Notes: generated by a model from the sequence alone, not told the origin. Positions 13,303-24,513 are shown, counted from the stretch's first letter. The stretch: 64,000 nt of DNA from Acanthochromis polyacanthus (GCF_021347895.1 NC_067117.1:34726067-34790066); one strand, 5' to 3'. Numbers and translations are program-made.

Positions 13303-13969
13303 ACTGAGACCTCACACTGTGCAGATCTCTGCAGAGTCTTCTTTGCTTCCAAAACTGTGTCTTACTTGCTCATTATTTCAGTTAATTTCCTGGAGGTTGT
13401 ACTCAGAATTTCCTAAAATGAGCTGGGATGTTACTATTTATATGTAAGACATTTCCTAACAAGAACAACATTAGGTGTCACAAGAAATCATCTTTTTTGC
13501 CGTACTAATTTTTCTTTCTTTCTTTCTTTCTTTCTTTCTTTGGTCTTATGTGGATTACTACATAATATCAAGTTTTAGTAGAACAAGTTACCACAATGAT
13601 ACACATGAAGGGATGAAAGAAATGCAAGTAGACAGTTTATAGCTTCATTCTTAGGAGAACACAAGCTTAAGAACTTTTTAAAAAAGGAGCCAGAAATTCT
13701 GAGCAGTGGCTTCCACCATCAAAGATGGCTTCACATTGCCTGAATCAAATGGCAGGTGAAAAAAGAAAGCTTTTACGACTGGCGATTGAACATGCAGAGA
13801 ACATAACTATTAGGAATATAGAGAACATAACTATGAGCAATTCCTTTTTCTCTCTTCATAACAGGAAACACTAGTAACTTTTCTCAACATGGTTTGGTGG
13901 AGTTTGCTTTGGGCTCTTTCTGCCCCCCAGAGGTGAACATTATATCAACTGGAGAAGCACTCAGAGAGC
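13303..13969. other. intergenic DNA with a (TTTC)n tract
   Basis: A tetranucleotide tract of TTTC lies at about 13508-13541. A minus-strand frame at 13884-14081 overlaps the start of the next dispersed repeat and is not a gene. Nothing else is recognised. Confidence 0.45.
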
Positions 13970-14935
13970 ACAGTGCTCCACTAAGGCTGTTCATTCCCTC
14001 ATAAAGCATTGTCAGAAATGCAGCCGTTTTTGTGTTAGAAAGGCAGCATTTGTTTATTAGTTCTTGATGATCAGAATTCACAGCAACATAGAATGTGGCT
14101 ATTTAATATAGATGCACCCACAAATAAAATGACCTTGCACTGAGCACAGTCATGTGGTGTGAATGTGTATGTTATGTAGGAATACCAAATAGCATGACCT
14201 AAATATGTAGCGGCCGGTGGGAATTCATGGGACTTGAAAACACCCCCACAATTTAATCAACTGGTCCTTGTATAATTTCTGACGGATAGGTCCTGATAAG
14301 TTCACAGTGGTCAATCTGTAGTGTGATCACAATCATGTGATCATCAGCAGGCAGCTGACGTAGTGTTCACTTGTTGTCATAGTTACAGTGACACCATACC
14401 ACTATCTCGCAATGATACAGAAGTCTTTAACAAACCCATGCATCCAGACTATAAGCCGCATTCCTGCCAAAATCCAGTCAGTTGGTCCTTGTGTCATTTC
14501 TGACTTTCCCTGAAAATGTTATTCAAATCAATTATTGAGTCATGTTGCTGACAGACAGACAGACAGACAGACAGATGGACAAACGTCAAGCCTTGGCAGA
14601 GTAATAATGTAGTAAATAAAAAAGTGTGAAAATAAGTCAAAACATGATTTAAATTTTCGATTCTTCATAATATCCACCCTTTGCTTTGATTACTGCTTTG
14701 CACACTCTGTTTGTAGCGTTCACTTCTTGTCATAGTTACAGCCAGGCCTTGCTGCTATCACTGCCAAAATTTAATCACTTGGTCCTCGTGTCATTTCTGA
14801 CCTTCCCTGAAAATCTAATCCAAATCCATGAGTCCGTTTTCGAGTAATGTTACAAACAGACAGACAAACAGATGGACAGACAAACCAACACCAATCATCA
14901 CAAAACTCCACATGTGCCTTGGCAGAGTAAAGAAA
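13970..14935 (+). repeat. dispersed CTGTCTGTTAGCAAC-type repeat, copies 2 and 3
   Basis: Two successive copies (about 13970-14620 and 14710-14935) share AGCACTCAGAGAGCACAG at the start, GACCTTCCCTGAAAAT in the middle and a CAGACAGACAGA run followed by CCTTGGCAGAGTAA at the end. Degenerate, non-coding. Same family as 10570, 49915 and 58075. Confidence 0.65.
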
Positions 14936-17369
14936 TTTGTTTTTGTATTAGTATTGAAAAAGATCTGATTTTCCATGTCTCGTGTTATAGTCAGTAGTGT
15001 GAATAGAGTGACATTTAGGAGCATCCAATAAATTAGAAGTCTTCATTGGCATGGACATCATGTAATGCATGTTAAAAACAAATAATTATACAAACCATAT
15101 GAGTGGCTAAACAAGCGTGAAGCATGAAGAAGCATTGGCAACAGATGGAGTTTTCCTCCAGTGTAGAGAAATCTCATGAAATGCACATCAACCCTGCAAT
15201 TAGTTAGCTGTGCTCCTCTGCCCTGCACACACACGCTCTGTCATGCATTCTCAATCTGTTTATGGTTTGCAAGTGACACTGAAGGCCATTTGCTGACCTA
15301 CAAAGAGGCCAGTGTTTGAGTAGCTCTTAGTGGGAAAGATGCCCCCTTTTCCTTACTCCGTGGCGAAAATAGGTCAGAGGTCAGGGCAAAACCAATGAAC
15401 GACGAGGATCCACACAATCAGCAACGGGTATCGTGGAGGAGAACAAAAAGCCTGGGCCGCTTGTTTATGCCGTGTTTGCTGTGGGTTGGCTTGCCCTCGA
15501 ACATAGGCGACATCAGGGGCAAGAACCTTCACATCCACACGAGAAGACTGTGGGGAGGGTAGGAGAGCAGTAAAGCTGACAGAGTGCCTCAGTCACAGGT
15601 TCAACACGGCATAGAAACATTCATTAGGAAGCCACTTAAAGGTCCGACACTGAGTGCTTCCAAAAGGTATTATGATAGACTCAGTTATACATTATACTCG
15701 ACTAGTGGTAGTGAGATAAAGCATTATTGTAAAGCTGCACAGCTGCAGTCAGGGCCGCCTTAGTCAAGTATTCATCAGTTCAACTGCAGGGACAGTTAGG
15801 CTCAGGCTGTGTCTGGAATCACGCTGAATTTACTGCATAGTGTGCATCATTTATCCTCTACCATTTTGTTTAATTGTAAAACTGATACTCTGTGATGTGC
15901 CCAGAACAATCCCAGTAATGGAAGGAAGACAGTTGTGTCCGAAAGAGAGATGAACACTACTCTGCGGCACAATCAGTCCAACAAACTTTACTCGTCGTCC
16001 CTTTTTATAAAGATTTGTGCAGCTCACCCTGCTTCACAGAAGACTGATGAGCTGATAATCAGACAGAACAAGGAGAAATGAAAATAAATGTAGATTTTAA
16101 AAAGACAAAACAGAAAAATAAAATAGGGTTATTCCAGCTTAAATCAAGATCCTTCTGTTTGGCCATTTCTGATTTTGTTTAAAAATAGAATAGAATAGAA
16201 TAGAATAGAATAGAATAGAATAGAATAGAATAGAATAGCTTTATTGTAATCATATATGGGAGTATGACAGAAACATAAATAGCTGACACTGGATGGTGCA
16301 TTAATAACAAGCTAAATTACCAACAATAAATATTAAAATCAAATGCACATAAAAACCAAACTATATTAAGAATAACAACATATGCAAAAAAGGCAAGAGA
16401 TATACAACACTAATATAATATAATAAAATAAGGAACTATAGATATTTTTGAATATTATCTGTGAAATTTTAGATAGAATTTGATATTTCATTTACATTTT
16501 TTAAAATTTCCCTTCAGTCCACTTCCAGCATGTTTTTGCTGCATATTGAAATATGCTAAATGCTAAATTTGAAAAACAATATGTCAGACATTACTTAAAA
16601 TAAAAACTGAAATTTTCTGGGTTTTTTTTAAAGTTTATTTAATTTAAAGTTTTTGTTATTATTTATAATCATGCCATTGATTTAAAATCCATTACATTGA
16701 ACAAGTAGATCAAATAGTTTCTGATTGTTGGTGAGTTGAAATATGAACAAACACAGCAGTCATAAAAAGTCCCATCTTTGAGCACAAAAAATGATAATGT
16801 AGAAGTCAGTGATATTTTTTGAGTCATACATGGCTGCATGTCACAATAATACAAAGCAAAACATATATAATAGTTTTCAATGAGAAATACAAAAATTTAA
16901 AAAACAAAAATATTGCTAGATAGCCTGATCCAAGTAGAACAGAGTACCGGAGTTTCAAAATATAATTCCAACTATAACCAAGGAAATATATTCTTACCAT
17001 AAGCAGGGTTTTTTCCCCCCTTTTGTTGTACATTTCAGTTTTTTCACATTTCAATTCACCCTTTAGCAGAATATTTGATCGATAAAACACATCCTGAATC
17101 AATGTCATGGCGAGCAAAAAAAAAAAATTTTATCTTTAGTAGTTCTTGAGATATTGTCATTCCAACACAGCCTCAAATTTCAATATAAAACAAAAAATAC
17201 AAAAACAAAAATGCCAAAAGGGTGTCCACAGGCAAATTTTATACATACAGGAGTAATAATGTGTAACAAATCATCTAGACATTCAAATTCTTTTATTGAT
17301 TAATCAAAGGACATTTTATTACACTTTGATGATTGCCTTAACAATATAAACATATGAAAAGAGAGTAAA
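14936..17369. other. intergenic DNA with a (TAGAA)n tract
   Basis: A pentanucleotide (TAGAA)n tract lies at about 16184-16240, followed by GCTTTATTGTAATC, which resembles the reversed 3' end of a fish LINE. A less A+T-rich patch at 15340-15620 has no recognisable coding sequence. The remainder is A+T-rich with no supported gene. Confidence 0.45.
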
Positions 17370-17488
17370 CTAGGCACGTTTTTGACAAATGGCCTATCAA
17401 GTTTCCAAAATTACGCTTATGTATGTTACTTTTTGACAGAAAAAAAAGTTCACTTTTTTCCGTCAAAAGTTGTCAAAAACGTGCCTAG
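17370..17488. mobile_element. 119-bp foldback element
   Basis: A perfect 19-bp inverted repeat CTAGGCACGTTTTTGACAA (17370-17388) and its complement (17470-17488) bracket 81 bp. The interior has a second imperfect hairpin (TTTTTGACAG...CCGTCAAAAG). It looks like a very small MITE. No clear target duplication is visible. Confidence 0.6.
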
Positions 17489-17601
17489 GATATTATGGTT
17501 GCCAGCCAATTCTGCCCAGTGTTTTGGCTCTCCCTGGAAAGTTTTTTTTTCCTTCCAGATGATTTGGCAGGTACAGAACTCCTGTTTATTATTTAAATCA
17601 G

Positions 17602-17640
<39 letters not shown>

Positions 17641-18164
17641 GGCATGCCGTTTAGGAAATTATATATATAATGAAAGTTGATATATATATATAATGAAACT
17701 CGATATATATATAATGAAACTTGATATATATATAATGAAAATTGATATATATATAATGAAAGTTGATATATATATATAATGAAAGTTGATATATATATAA
17801 TGAAAGTTGATATATATATATATAATGAAAGTCGATATATATATAATGAAACTTGATATATATATATAATGAAAATTGATATATATATATAATGAAAGTT
17901 GATATATATATATAATGAAAGTCGATATATATATAATGAAAGTTGATATATATATAATGAAAGTTGATATATATATATAATGAAAGTTGATATATATATA
18001 TAATGAAACTTGATATATATATAATGAAAGTCGGAATATAGAATGTTCAGATTTTCATTCCATCTATTCAAAGTTTCATTCCATATATTCAGACTTTTTC
18101 CTACTGAGCCCTGGAAGGACATGGCAAACAAAAACAGGAACCTTATTGGACATTTGCTCTTCAG

Positions 18165-18560
18165 ATGAGCTCTTCAGTGATTATCTATCTGTCTTCATGG
18201 TTGTCACAGGGAACGGCGACTACGTTTGAGAAAACAGGTAATTTTTAGAGATGTTTTGATTCTGAACACTGAACGTGTTAGCATTAGCTTAGCTACTTAG
18301 CTTCGACTACATTTGCATCCCTACATAGCTTAAAGGTTAAACACATGCACCATATGTTGATGATAATGATAATATCTATGTTTATCTTTATAGCTGGTCT
18401 TAAGGCTAATTACGAGGCAGAGGTCAGCTGCTGCCTGGACACATCCATGATCACGCCACTGGTGGGACACAATTGTACTGGATTTCAGCTGAAGGCTGCT
18501 GTTCTGTCCAAACTGAGACATTTTTATTGTGACATACCCTCCACTGTTGTTAGCTTTTGA
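18165..18560 (+). CDS. two-exon small gene of unknown function in element A
   Basis: Exon 1 runs 18165-18237 (ATG to CAG|GTAATT) and exon 2 runs 18394-18560 (after TTTATAG). They join in phase 1 to 79 codons. An AATAAA at 18894-18899 could serve as poly(A) signal. The predicted protein is short, starts with a hydrophobic stretch and has four or five Cys and His residues in its second half (VSCCLD, GHNC, FYCD). I do not recognise it. In copy C the same exons exist, but a 4-bp ATCT unit present here (GATTATCTATCTGTC) is missing, so the same ATG no longer reads into exon 2. The gene could be the end of a longer coding sequence whose first exon is not visible. Confidence 0.45.
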
Positions 18561-19012
18561 TTCAATTTTTTTTTTGAGATGAGGAAATCACTATTGCATG
18601 TTTCTAGTTAAATACCCTACTTTTATGATATATCACTACAGCATGCACTTTTTATATTTTCCATCAATTTCACCCAAAAGTTGAATAACTATTTGTGAGC
18701 AGTGTATGTAGACACATAATAGAAGCACATTTCAATAATATGTCTGCTGCAGTAGTGCAGTTTATCTACCTAGATTGGTGTAACAGTAAAAAACAACAAT
18801 ATATGCTACTGATGTTTCTGACTAAAATCTGCTTGAAAAGCACAACTGCTTATCTGTCAAAATGTGTGTAACAAAAGTGTGCACTGAACACTGAATAAAG
18901 TCTCTGTAGATTATAGACAAAATTTGCATCTCTCATCACAAATTTCTGTTCATTCATCCAAAGTGCATGAGTAAAATACAAAACAGGTGAAGTACTAAAA
19001 AAGATTTATTTT

Positions 19013-20358
19013 CTAGAAAAGCCAATAGTCAACAATGCAGTTTAATTCTGGGACAGTTGCTCCAGCACCGACACCATGCGTCCCATCAGTGCAACCAAGG
19101 TTTTCATTCATCTTCTGGATGTTCTGGAGCATGGCAGAGGTCACGTCTTGGTGTCTTCTGATCTGTTCCAAGAACCGTTCCTCTGACCTCTCCAGATACT
19201 GCAGAGGATCCACAGCAGCTTCCTGGTTCCCTTTTCCTGCATAAAAGCACCAAAAAGTACTAGTTGTCAGTAATTATTTTCTATTTTCATAAACACAGTT
19301 AACTTAAAGTAAATGTTCTATTTTGTGATTTTAGGATGGGTCAGAAGATAACATACTGATCATGTTGATGTCTGCATAGTCTAAACAGATCTTACTTGAT
19401 TTGGTCTGTAGAGAGGAGGGCAGCGTGGAGGAGCTGCAAGACGGAACCAGTAAGCTGCAGACTAGTGCTCCTGGTAACTGGACCTCATCATCCAAGGCCG
19501 ACAACTAAATAAAATGAACAAGACATGCTGTTGATAGCATCTGTAATACAAATGATTTTATCCATTAACTGATTTATTGCTTTGTCCATACAATGTTAGA
19601 AAGTGTTACAAATAATACCTGTAATAATTTCCAACAGTGATAAATGCCTTGTTTTATTTTACAACAAAAAACACCAAAAGCATCTGTGTATAAGAAATCA
19701 GTGCATTGGATTTCCACATCTGCAAAGCTAGAAAATCACACATCAGAATTTTACCTTGAAATTATGAAAATAGCTGCAGATGACCAGTACTCTTTACTTC
19801 ATTGTGTTAACTTGATCATTTCAATCAGTTTTTTAGACTTGTATTACTGATACGAAACATAATCAACACATAAATTAAAATGTGTTCGCAAAGAGTTCAC
19901 TGGTTCTTCAAGGGAAATTTCAATGATAACCATATAGTTCAGTAATATGATTAATGGGTCATTGTGTAACAGCGTGGGAGGTTCTGAATACAGGTCTTGG
20001 ACTGAAATATTGCTGCTGCTTTCCTCCGGTTTTATAAGGAGTTGTTTCATAGCTTGTTAGCTTACCAGCGGCTAACTGGCTGGCAAACAATAGTTGAACG
20101 CCAACCTCTAATCACTGATCCGGTGTCCGGACCGCGTTAGCTGGCGGAACGTTCATAATACTGATGTGGGACTGTTGTAGCTAGCGTATTCATAGTAGGA
20201 TAACAGCAGGATGTTGGAGAAATAAAACTTACCATTATCAGGATCGCTGGTCTGCATGGCAGACTCTTAGCGCATCGCACTGCTTGAATGTCTGTGTGTT
20301 TCAGGCCGATTTTAAAATAAAACTCAATAAAATTCTCGTCCGGGTGAGTGCCCTTCAT
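19013..20358 (-). CDS. three-exon gene of unknown function in element A
   Basis: Exon 1 is 20358-20233 (126 bp, ATG, ends ATAATG|GTAAGT), exon 2 is 19504-19396 (109 bp, after TTATTTAG, ends A|GTAAGA) and exon 3 is 19236-19013 (224 bp, after TTTATGCAG, to TAA). They join in frame to 152 codons. AATAAA follows at once (19010-19005). Exon 1 holds DENFIEFYFKIGLKHTDIQ, which recalls helix-turn-helix starts of some rve-integrase-like transposon proteins. Exon 2 is Ser/Leu rich. Exon 3 holds LERSEERFLEQIRRHQD, a charged helix like the C-terminal tails of Myb/SANT-like transposon proteins. Those resemblances are weak. The long intron 1 contains another intact ATG frame (20050-19844, 68 codons) that is also kept in copy C. 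Confidence 0.55.
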
Positions 20359-20413
20359 TGTCGCTTCGCCATACGGACATGTCCCTTCCGGGGCTCGGTA
20401 GGAAAAAAAGATT

Positions 20414-20880
20414 TGATATATATATAATGAAAGTTGATATATATATAATGAAAGTCGATATATATATAATGAAACTTGATATATATATAATGAAACTTGA
20501 TATATATATAATGAAACTTGATATATATATAATGAAAGTCGATATATATATAATGAAACTTGATATATATATAATGAAACTTGATATATATATAATGAAA
20601 GTTGATATATATATAATGAAAGTCGATATATATATAATGAAACTTGATATATATATAATGAAACTTGATATATATATAATGAAAGTTGATATATATATAA
20701 TGAAAGTTGATATATATATATATATATATCAAGTTTCATTATATATATATCAAGTTTCATTATATATATATCAAGTTTCATTATATATATATCGACTTTC
20801 ATTATATATATATCAACTTTCATTATATATATATCAAGTTTCATTATATATATATCGACTTTCATTATATATATAATTTC
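20414..20880. repeat. right subterminal array of element A, self-complementary
   Basis: Direct units of the 20-23 bp repeat (20414-20720) meet an inverted run (20725-20880) at a TA-rich centre, so the region can fold into a long hairpin. Units alternate GAAAGTTGA, GAAAGTCGA and GAAACTTGA endings. Long TIYI/IYIM-type frames across it are repeat artefacts. Confidence 0.9.
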
Positions 20881-20894
20881 CTAAACGGCATGCC

Positions 20895-20924
<30 letters not shown>

Positions 20925-20931
<7 letters not shown>

Positions 20932-21239
20932 CCATTTAGGAAATTATATATTGAATTAAAGTCGATATATATTGAATGAAAGTTGATATATATTGAATAA
21001 AAGTTGATATATATTGAATTAAAGTCGATATATATTGAATGAAAGTTGATATATATTGAATTAAAGTCGATATATATTGAATGAAAGTTGATATATATAA
21101 TGAAAGTTGATATATATATATAATGAAAGTTGATATATATTGAATTAAAGTCGATATATATTGAATGAAAGTTGATATATATTGAATAAAAGTCGATATA
21201 TATATATATAATGAAAGTTGATATATATTGAATAAAAGT

Positions 21240-21273
<34 letters not shown>

Positions 21274-21472
21274 GTTCAGATTTTCATTCAATATATTCCG
21301 ATTTTCATTCAATATATATCAACTTTCATTATATATATATATATATCGACTTTCATTATATATATATATCGACTTTCATTCAATATATATCAACTTTCAT
21401 TATATATATATCGACTTTCATTATATATATATCGACTTTCATTCAATATATAATTTCCTAAACGGCATGCCA
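20925..21472. mobile_element. TGGCATGCC element, copy B (548-bp deletion derivative)
   Basis: It starts TGGCATGCCATTTAGGAAAT and ends with the inverse of the A-type terminus, separated from element A by only about 29 bp of (TA)n. The interior is purely subterminal repeat, mostly a variant unit with TATTGAATTAAAGTCGATA or TATTGAATGAAAGTTGATA, turning over at about 21250-21290. It has no genes. It is a non-autonomous relative and shows that the family makes MITE-like foldbacks. Confidence 0.85.
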
Positions 21473-21550
21473 TATATATATATATCACCCAGACAATTTC
21501 CTGTTTTCCCTGAAAGCTCACACACTTTCATTCATGTGCTAACATAACTG

Positions 21551-21808
21551 GGGCGGCATGGCTCAGTGGGTAGAGTGGCCGTCTTGCTGGTTCGATCCAC
21601 GGCCCGTCGTGTTCATGTCAAGGTGTCCCTGAGCGTGACACCGAACCCCTAATTGCTCCTGATGGGTCGTGGTTAGCGCCTTGCATGGCAGCTTCCCCCA
21701 ACAGTGTGTGAATGTGTGTGTGAATGGGTGAATGTGATGTATCATGTAAAGCACTTTGGGTATCTTGCTGGTATAGTAAAGCGCTATATAAATACAGACC
21801 ATTTACCG
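21551..21808 (+). mobile_element. tRNA-headed SINE with L2-like tail
   Basis: The head GGCTCAGTGGGTAGAG (A box) and GGTTCGATCC (B box) looks tRNA-derived. The tail AAAGCACTTTGGG...AAAGCGCTATATAAATA is the 3' end shared by fish L2-type LINEs and their SINE partners. It is a different family from the SINE at 7847. It is not a functional tRNA: the anticodon arm and acceptor pairing are not maintained. Confidence 0.8.
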
Positions 21809-22756
21809 TAACTGCTCAAGGTCTAGTCATCATACTTTTATACAGGCATGTCTACATTTTTGGAACATCTTTGATACAATAAACCAAAATCAGAGATGGT
21901 CAAGAAGAATTTGTTCAAAAAATCTTTTGATTTGAGATGGAATGACCCAGTAGGAACGATTACATACAATTATATCAAAAGACAAAGCACATAAATACGA
22001 TAAAATAACTAAACTAACTGAAGCTAGTAGTGTATCATGCAGCTGTGAATTATGATGCAAAATAATGATGATAAATAAAGGGCTGAACTGGTCCTAAAAT
22101 ATGAGTTCATCACTCACAACAGAATCAACCAATGACCAACCAAGCAAATCATAGAGAGTGACTTTGGACACAGGAAGTTGTTGTGTTCCCAGTAGGAAAT
22201 CCATCAACCTAAGTGCACTGAACAATGTTAGGATATATTTTCTTCTAAAGCCGCAACATTTTCAGATTATTTGTTAATGGACTGTGGTGACATTCACAAA
22301 GATGAGAAAAGCATTTGTCTGTGGAAACTTAAATCGCAGATGATGGAAAGAAAGAAAATTTTACAATGTTTTTAGAAATATAAAAGAGGTGTCAGATTTT
22401 TGCCAAATCCTCAAATGGCAGTGTCATTTTAAAGTCACTGTTTCACTGAAGTCAGTTACTGTACACATCTATCTATCTAGCACAGCTGGGAAGCATTTTG
22501 TCTCTTTCTATGTTAACAGCAACCCCAGTATAAAGTCTGTTGTACATTCTGACTCAGGACAGACTGAGACAAATCAAGACACAGAAAATAAGCAGCTTAT
22601 CACTTTTTTCCACATGTTAAAACGACTGGAGCTGAAGATGTTTCACACAGATGAGACGACATCAATCGGTCTGCAGGAGTTCTGTTCCTAAACGTCCAAC
22701 TAATCAGCACTGATGTGTTTTTGTTATGTTTGCCCACAGTGTCCGTAGGTGAAATC
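21809..22756. other. intergenic DNA, no gene supported
   Basis: A plus-strand frame at 22389-22691 (100 codons) has no recognisable domain, no splice support and no second copy. The rest is A+T-rich. Confidence 0.4.
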
Positions 22757-22764
22757 CTTTAAAG

Positions 22765-23589
22765 CAGGGGTGTCAAACATGTGGCCTGCAGGCTGAAACA
22801 GGCCCACTAGAGGGTCCAATCAGACACATGGGACGACTTTGTAAAGTGCAAAAATTACAGAAAAGACATTAACTGCAAATTGCAAATTTGTAAAACTATA
22901 CATTTAAAGTAATTTCTAGATCATGACAAATTATTATGATCATAAAGTGAAAAATTATATTGCTCATTGTTCTTTTATGTGCCTCGTTTTTGTAATATTT
23001 TGTCTTGTTTTTGTTTTTGTTTTTTTTTGTCTTTTTCTGATGTTTGTTGCTTGTCTCATATTTTGTTCGTTTTCTTTCTCATTTTTGGCGTTTTGCATTT
23101 CTTTTTTGTCTCGCTACACTTACGTTGTTTGTCTATTTTTTGTGATTTTGTTTATCGCTTTTGTCATTTTTGTTATATTTTGTCTTGTTTTTGTTGTTTT
23201 TTTTGTCTGACTTTTGTTGCTTTGTTCATAAAGTATAATACTATATTGTTCAGTTCCAAATAACTAAATGTTTTGTGCCGTTGTAGACACTCTGTGATCT
23301 GTAGGTTGTAATGTGTGAATGACAAACTGAAGCATAATATTGCTGAAATTGAATTTAAATTTCTTCAGAAATTTCAGTTTGTTCAGCATGATTTGTTGGG
23401 GGGGGGGGGGGGGGGGGGCAATTCCTTAAATGTGAACATTTTCAGAATAGATGTTTTTATGCACTAAAACTAAGAAAAAATTTGGAGATTATTCAGATTA
23501 TTTTACTGTATTATTTAACTGGTCCGGCAAACTTGAGATCAAATAGGGCTGTATGTGGCACTTGAACTACAATGAGTTTGACACTCCTG
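22765..23589. mobile_element. non-autonomous hAT element (825 bp)
   Basis: The ends CAGGGGTGTCAAACATG and TGAGTTTGACACTCCTG are inverted copies of a common vertebrate hAT terminus. The flanks CTTTAAAG (22757-22764) and CTTTAAAA (23590-23597) form an 8-bp TSD with one mismatch, as hAT insertions make. The interior is T-rich with a TTTTGT-type run (22975-23225) and a poly-G run at 23398-23418. No transposase is present; low-complexity frames here are rejected. Confidence 0.85.
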
Positions 23590-23679
23590 CTTTAAAAGTT
23601 TTCAACTGTCAAGGCAATGAAAAGTATTGATTACTAGTGATTAAACCCCTAAGAACTCCTCTCTGTGTACCAGAATCAA

Positions 23680-24450
23680 AAATCAGAATCAGATAAGCCT
23701 TTATTGCCAAATGAGTTCACACACACAAAGAATTTAACACGGTGAAGAGAGTTACAGCACTCAGCAACAACAACAAGACGGTAAAAGAATAAAAAGAAAT
23801 CTAAATCTGGGGAATTCTAAATACAAATGCTGTATGTAAAATGAGAAATATAAGTAGTACTGTGTTATAAAATAAAGTGTAAACAAAGTGCTGTGTAAAA
23901 ATAGACATACATTTGTATAAACCAGAGTAATAGAATAGAATTGAAATTACAATAATGCACATGGTTATTAAGGTTGAAATATTGTGCATGTATTGGATAT
24001 TGTGCTGATCGTGAAACAGGAGTCTTTAATGATTTTCTGACTTCTCTTTCATGGCCTGAGGGAAGAAGCTGCTCTGGTGCCGGGATGTTCTGGAGCTCAG
24101 AGTCCTTAAGCGCCGGCCGGAGGGCAGCAGGTCAAAGAGGAGGTGACCTGATGTGGCAGAGGTCTGAGAGGATTTTCCACTGATGATTCTCTCAGCAGTC
24201 CTGATTCTCTGGTGCAGCCTCCTCACGTCTGATTTGGTGGCAGAACCGAACCAGTCAGTTACAGATGAGGAACAGACAGACTCAGAGACAGCTGAGTAGA
24301 ACTGTTTCACCACCTCCTGTGGCAGGTTACATTTCCTCAGCTGGCCGAGGAAACATAGTCTCTGGTCTTTTTCGTCACAGACTCTATGTGGGTCTCCCAT
24401 TTCAGGTCCTGGGAGATGGTTGTGCCCAGGAACCTGAAGGATATGCCACA
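23680..24450 (-). pseudogene. 5'-truncated LINE (L2/Rex1-like) 3' fragment
   Basis: Minus-strand sequence 24440-24026 encodes the C-terminal tail of a fish non-LTR retrotransposon ORF2: FLGTTISQDLKWE, LRKCNLPQE, QFYSAVSESV, WFGSATKSD and LLPSGRRLRTLSSRTSRH. One frameshift separates the first phrase from the rest near 24350. The 3' end carries CAATAAAGGCTTATCTGATT and a GATTCTGATT tail at about 23680-23710, typical of reverse-transcription-primed tails. Everything upstream of the RT C-terminus is missing, so it was dead on arrival. Confidence 0.8.
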
Positions 24451-24513
24451 GTTACATATTTAGAAGCAGATGTAAGTCTATGCTGTTCCTTTTGAATGTG
24501 TGTTTTTGACAGT

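Larger units (their letters stand above)
17640..20895. mobile_element. TGGCATGCC element, copy A (3.26 kb, two internal genes)
   Basis: The ends TGGCATGCCGTTTAGGAAAT and its inverse are flanked by TA in (TA)n tracts. Inside the left end lie about 17 direct units of a 20-23 bp repeat built on ATATATAATGAAAGTTGA (17660-18030). At the right, about 14 units run in the same direction (20414-20720), then about 7 run inverted to the end (20725-20880). Between the arrays are two small spliced genes facing each other (+ 18165-18560, - 20358-19013). Copy C at 51794 is nearly identical in order and sequence. A TA duplication is likely but ambiguous because the target is itself TA repeat. No transposase family is recognised. 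Confidence 0.85.

Noticed and set aside
17660..18030. CRISPR-like regular repeats
   Set aside because: The units are contiguous without unique spacers, in eukaryotic DNA; they are a tandem subterminal array.
20137..20898. Long open frames of up to 242 codons reading IYIMKVD or YQVSLYIYR repeats
   Set aside because: They are translations of the TA-rich subterminal array in several frames on both strands, not proteins. The same applies at 17637-18131, 21272-21547, 51779-52408 and 54328-55126.
21551..21620. tRNA-like head with A and B boxes
   Set aside because: It continues into a SINE body with an L2-like tail and the cloverleaf is not maintained, so it is a SINE, not a tRNA gene.
22389..22691. 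Plus-strand frame of 100 codons
   Set aside because: No domain, no splice or start context better than chance and no second copy; left unannotated.
22923..23263. Two overlapping hydrophobic frames of 95-98 codons rich in Phe, Leu and Cys
   Set aside because: They lie in a T-rich TTTTGT-type run inside a non-autonomous hAT element; composition explains the apparent membrane protein.
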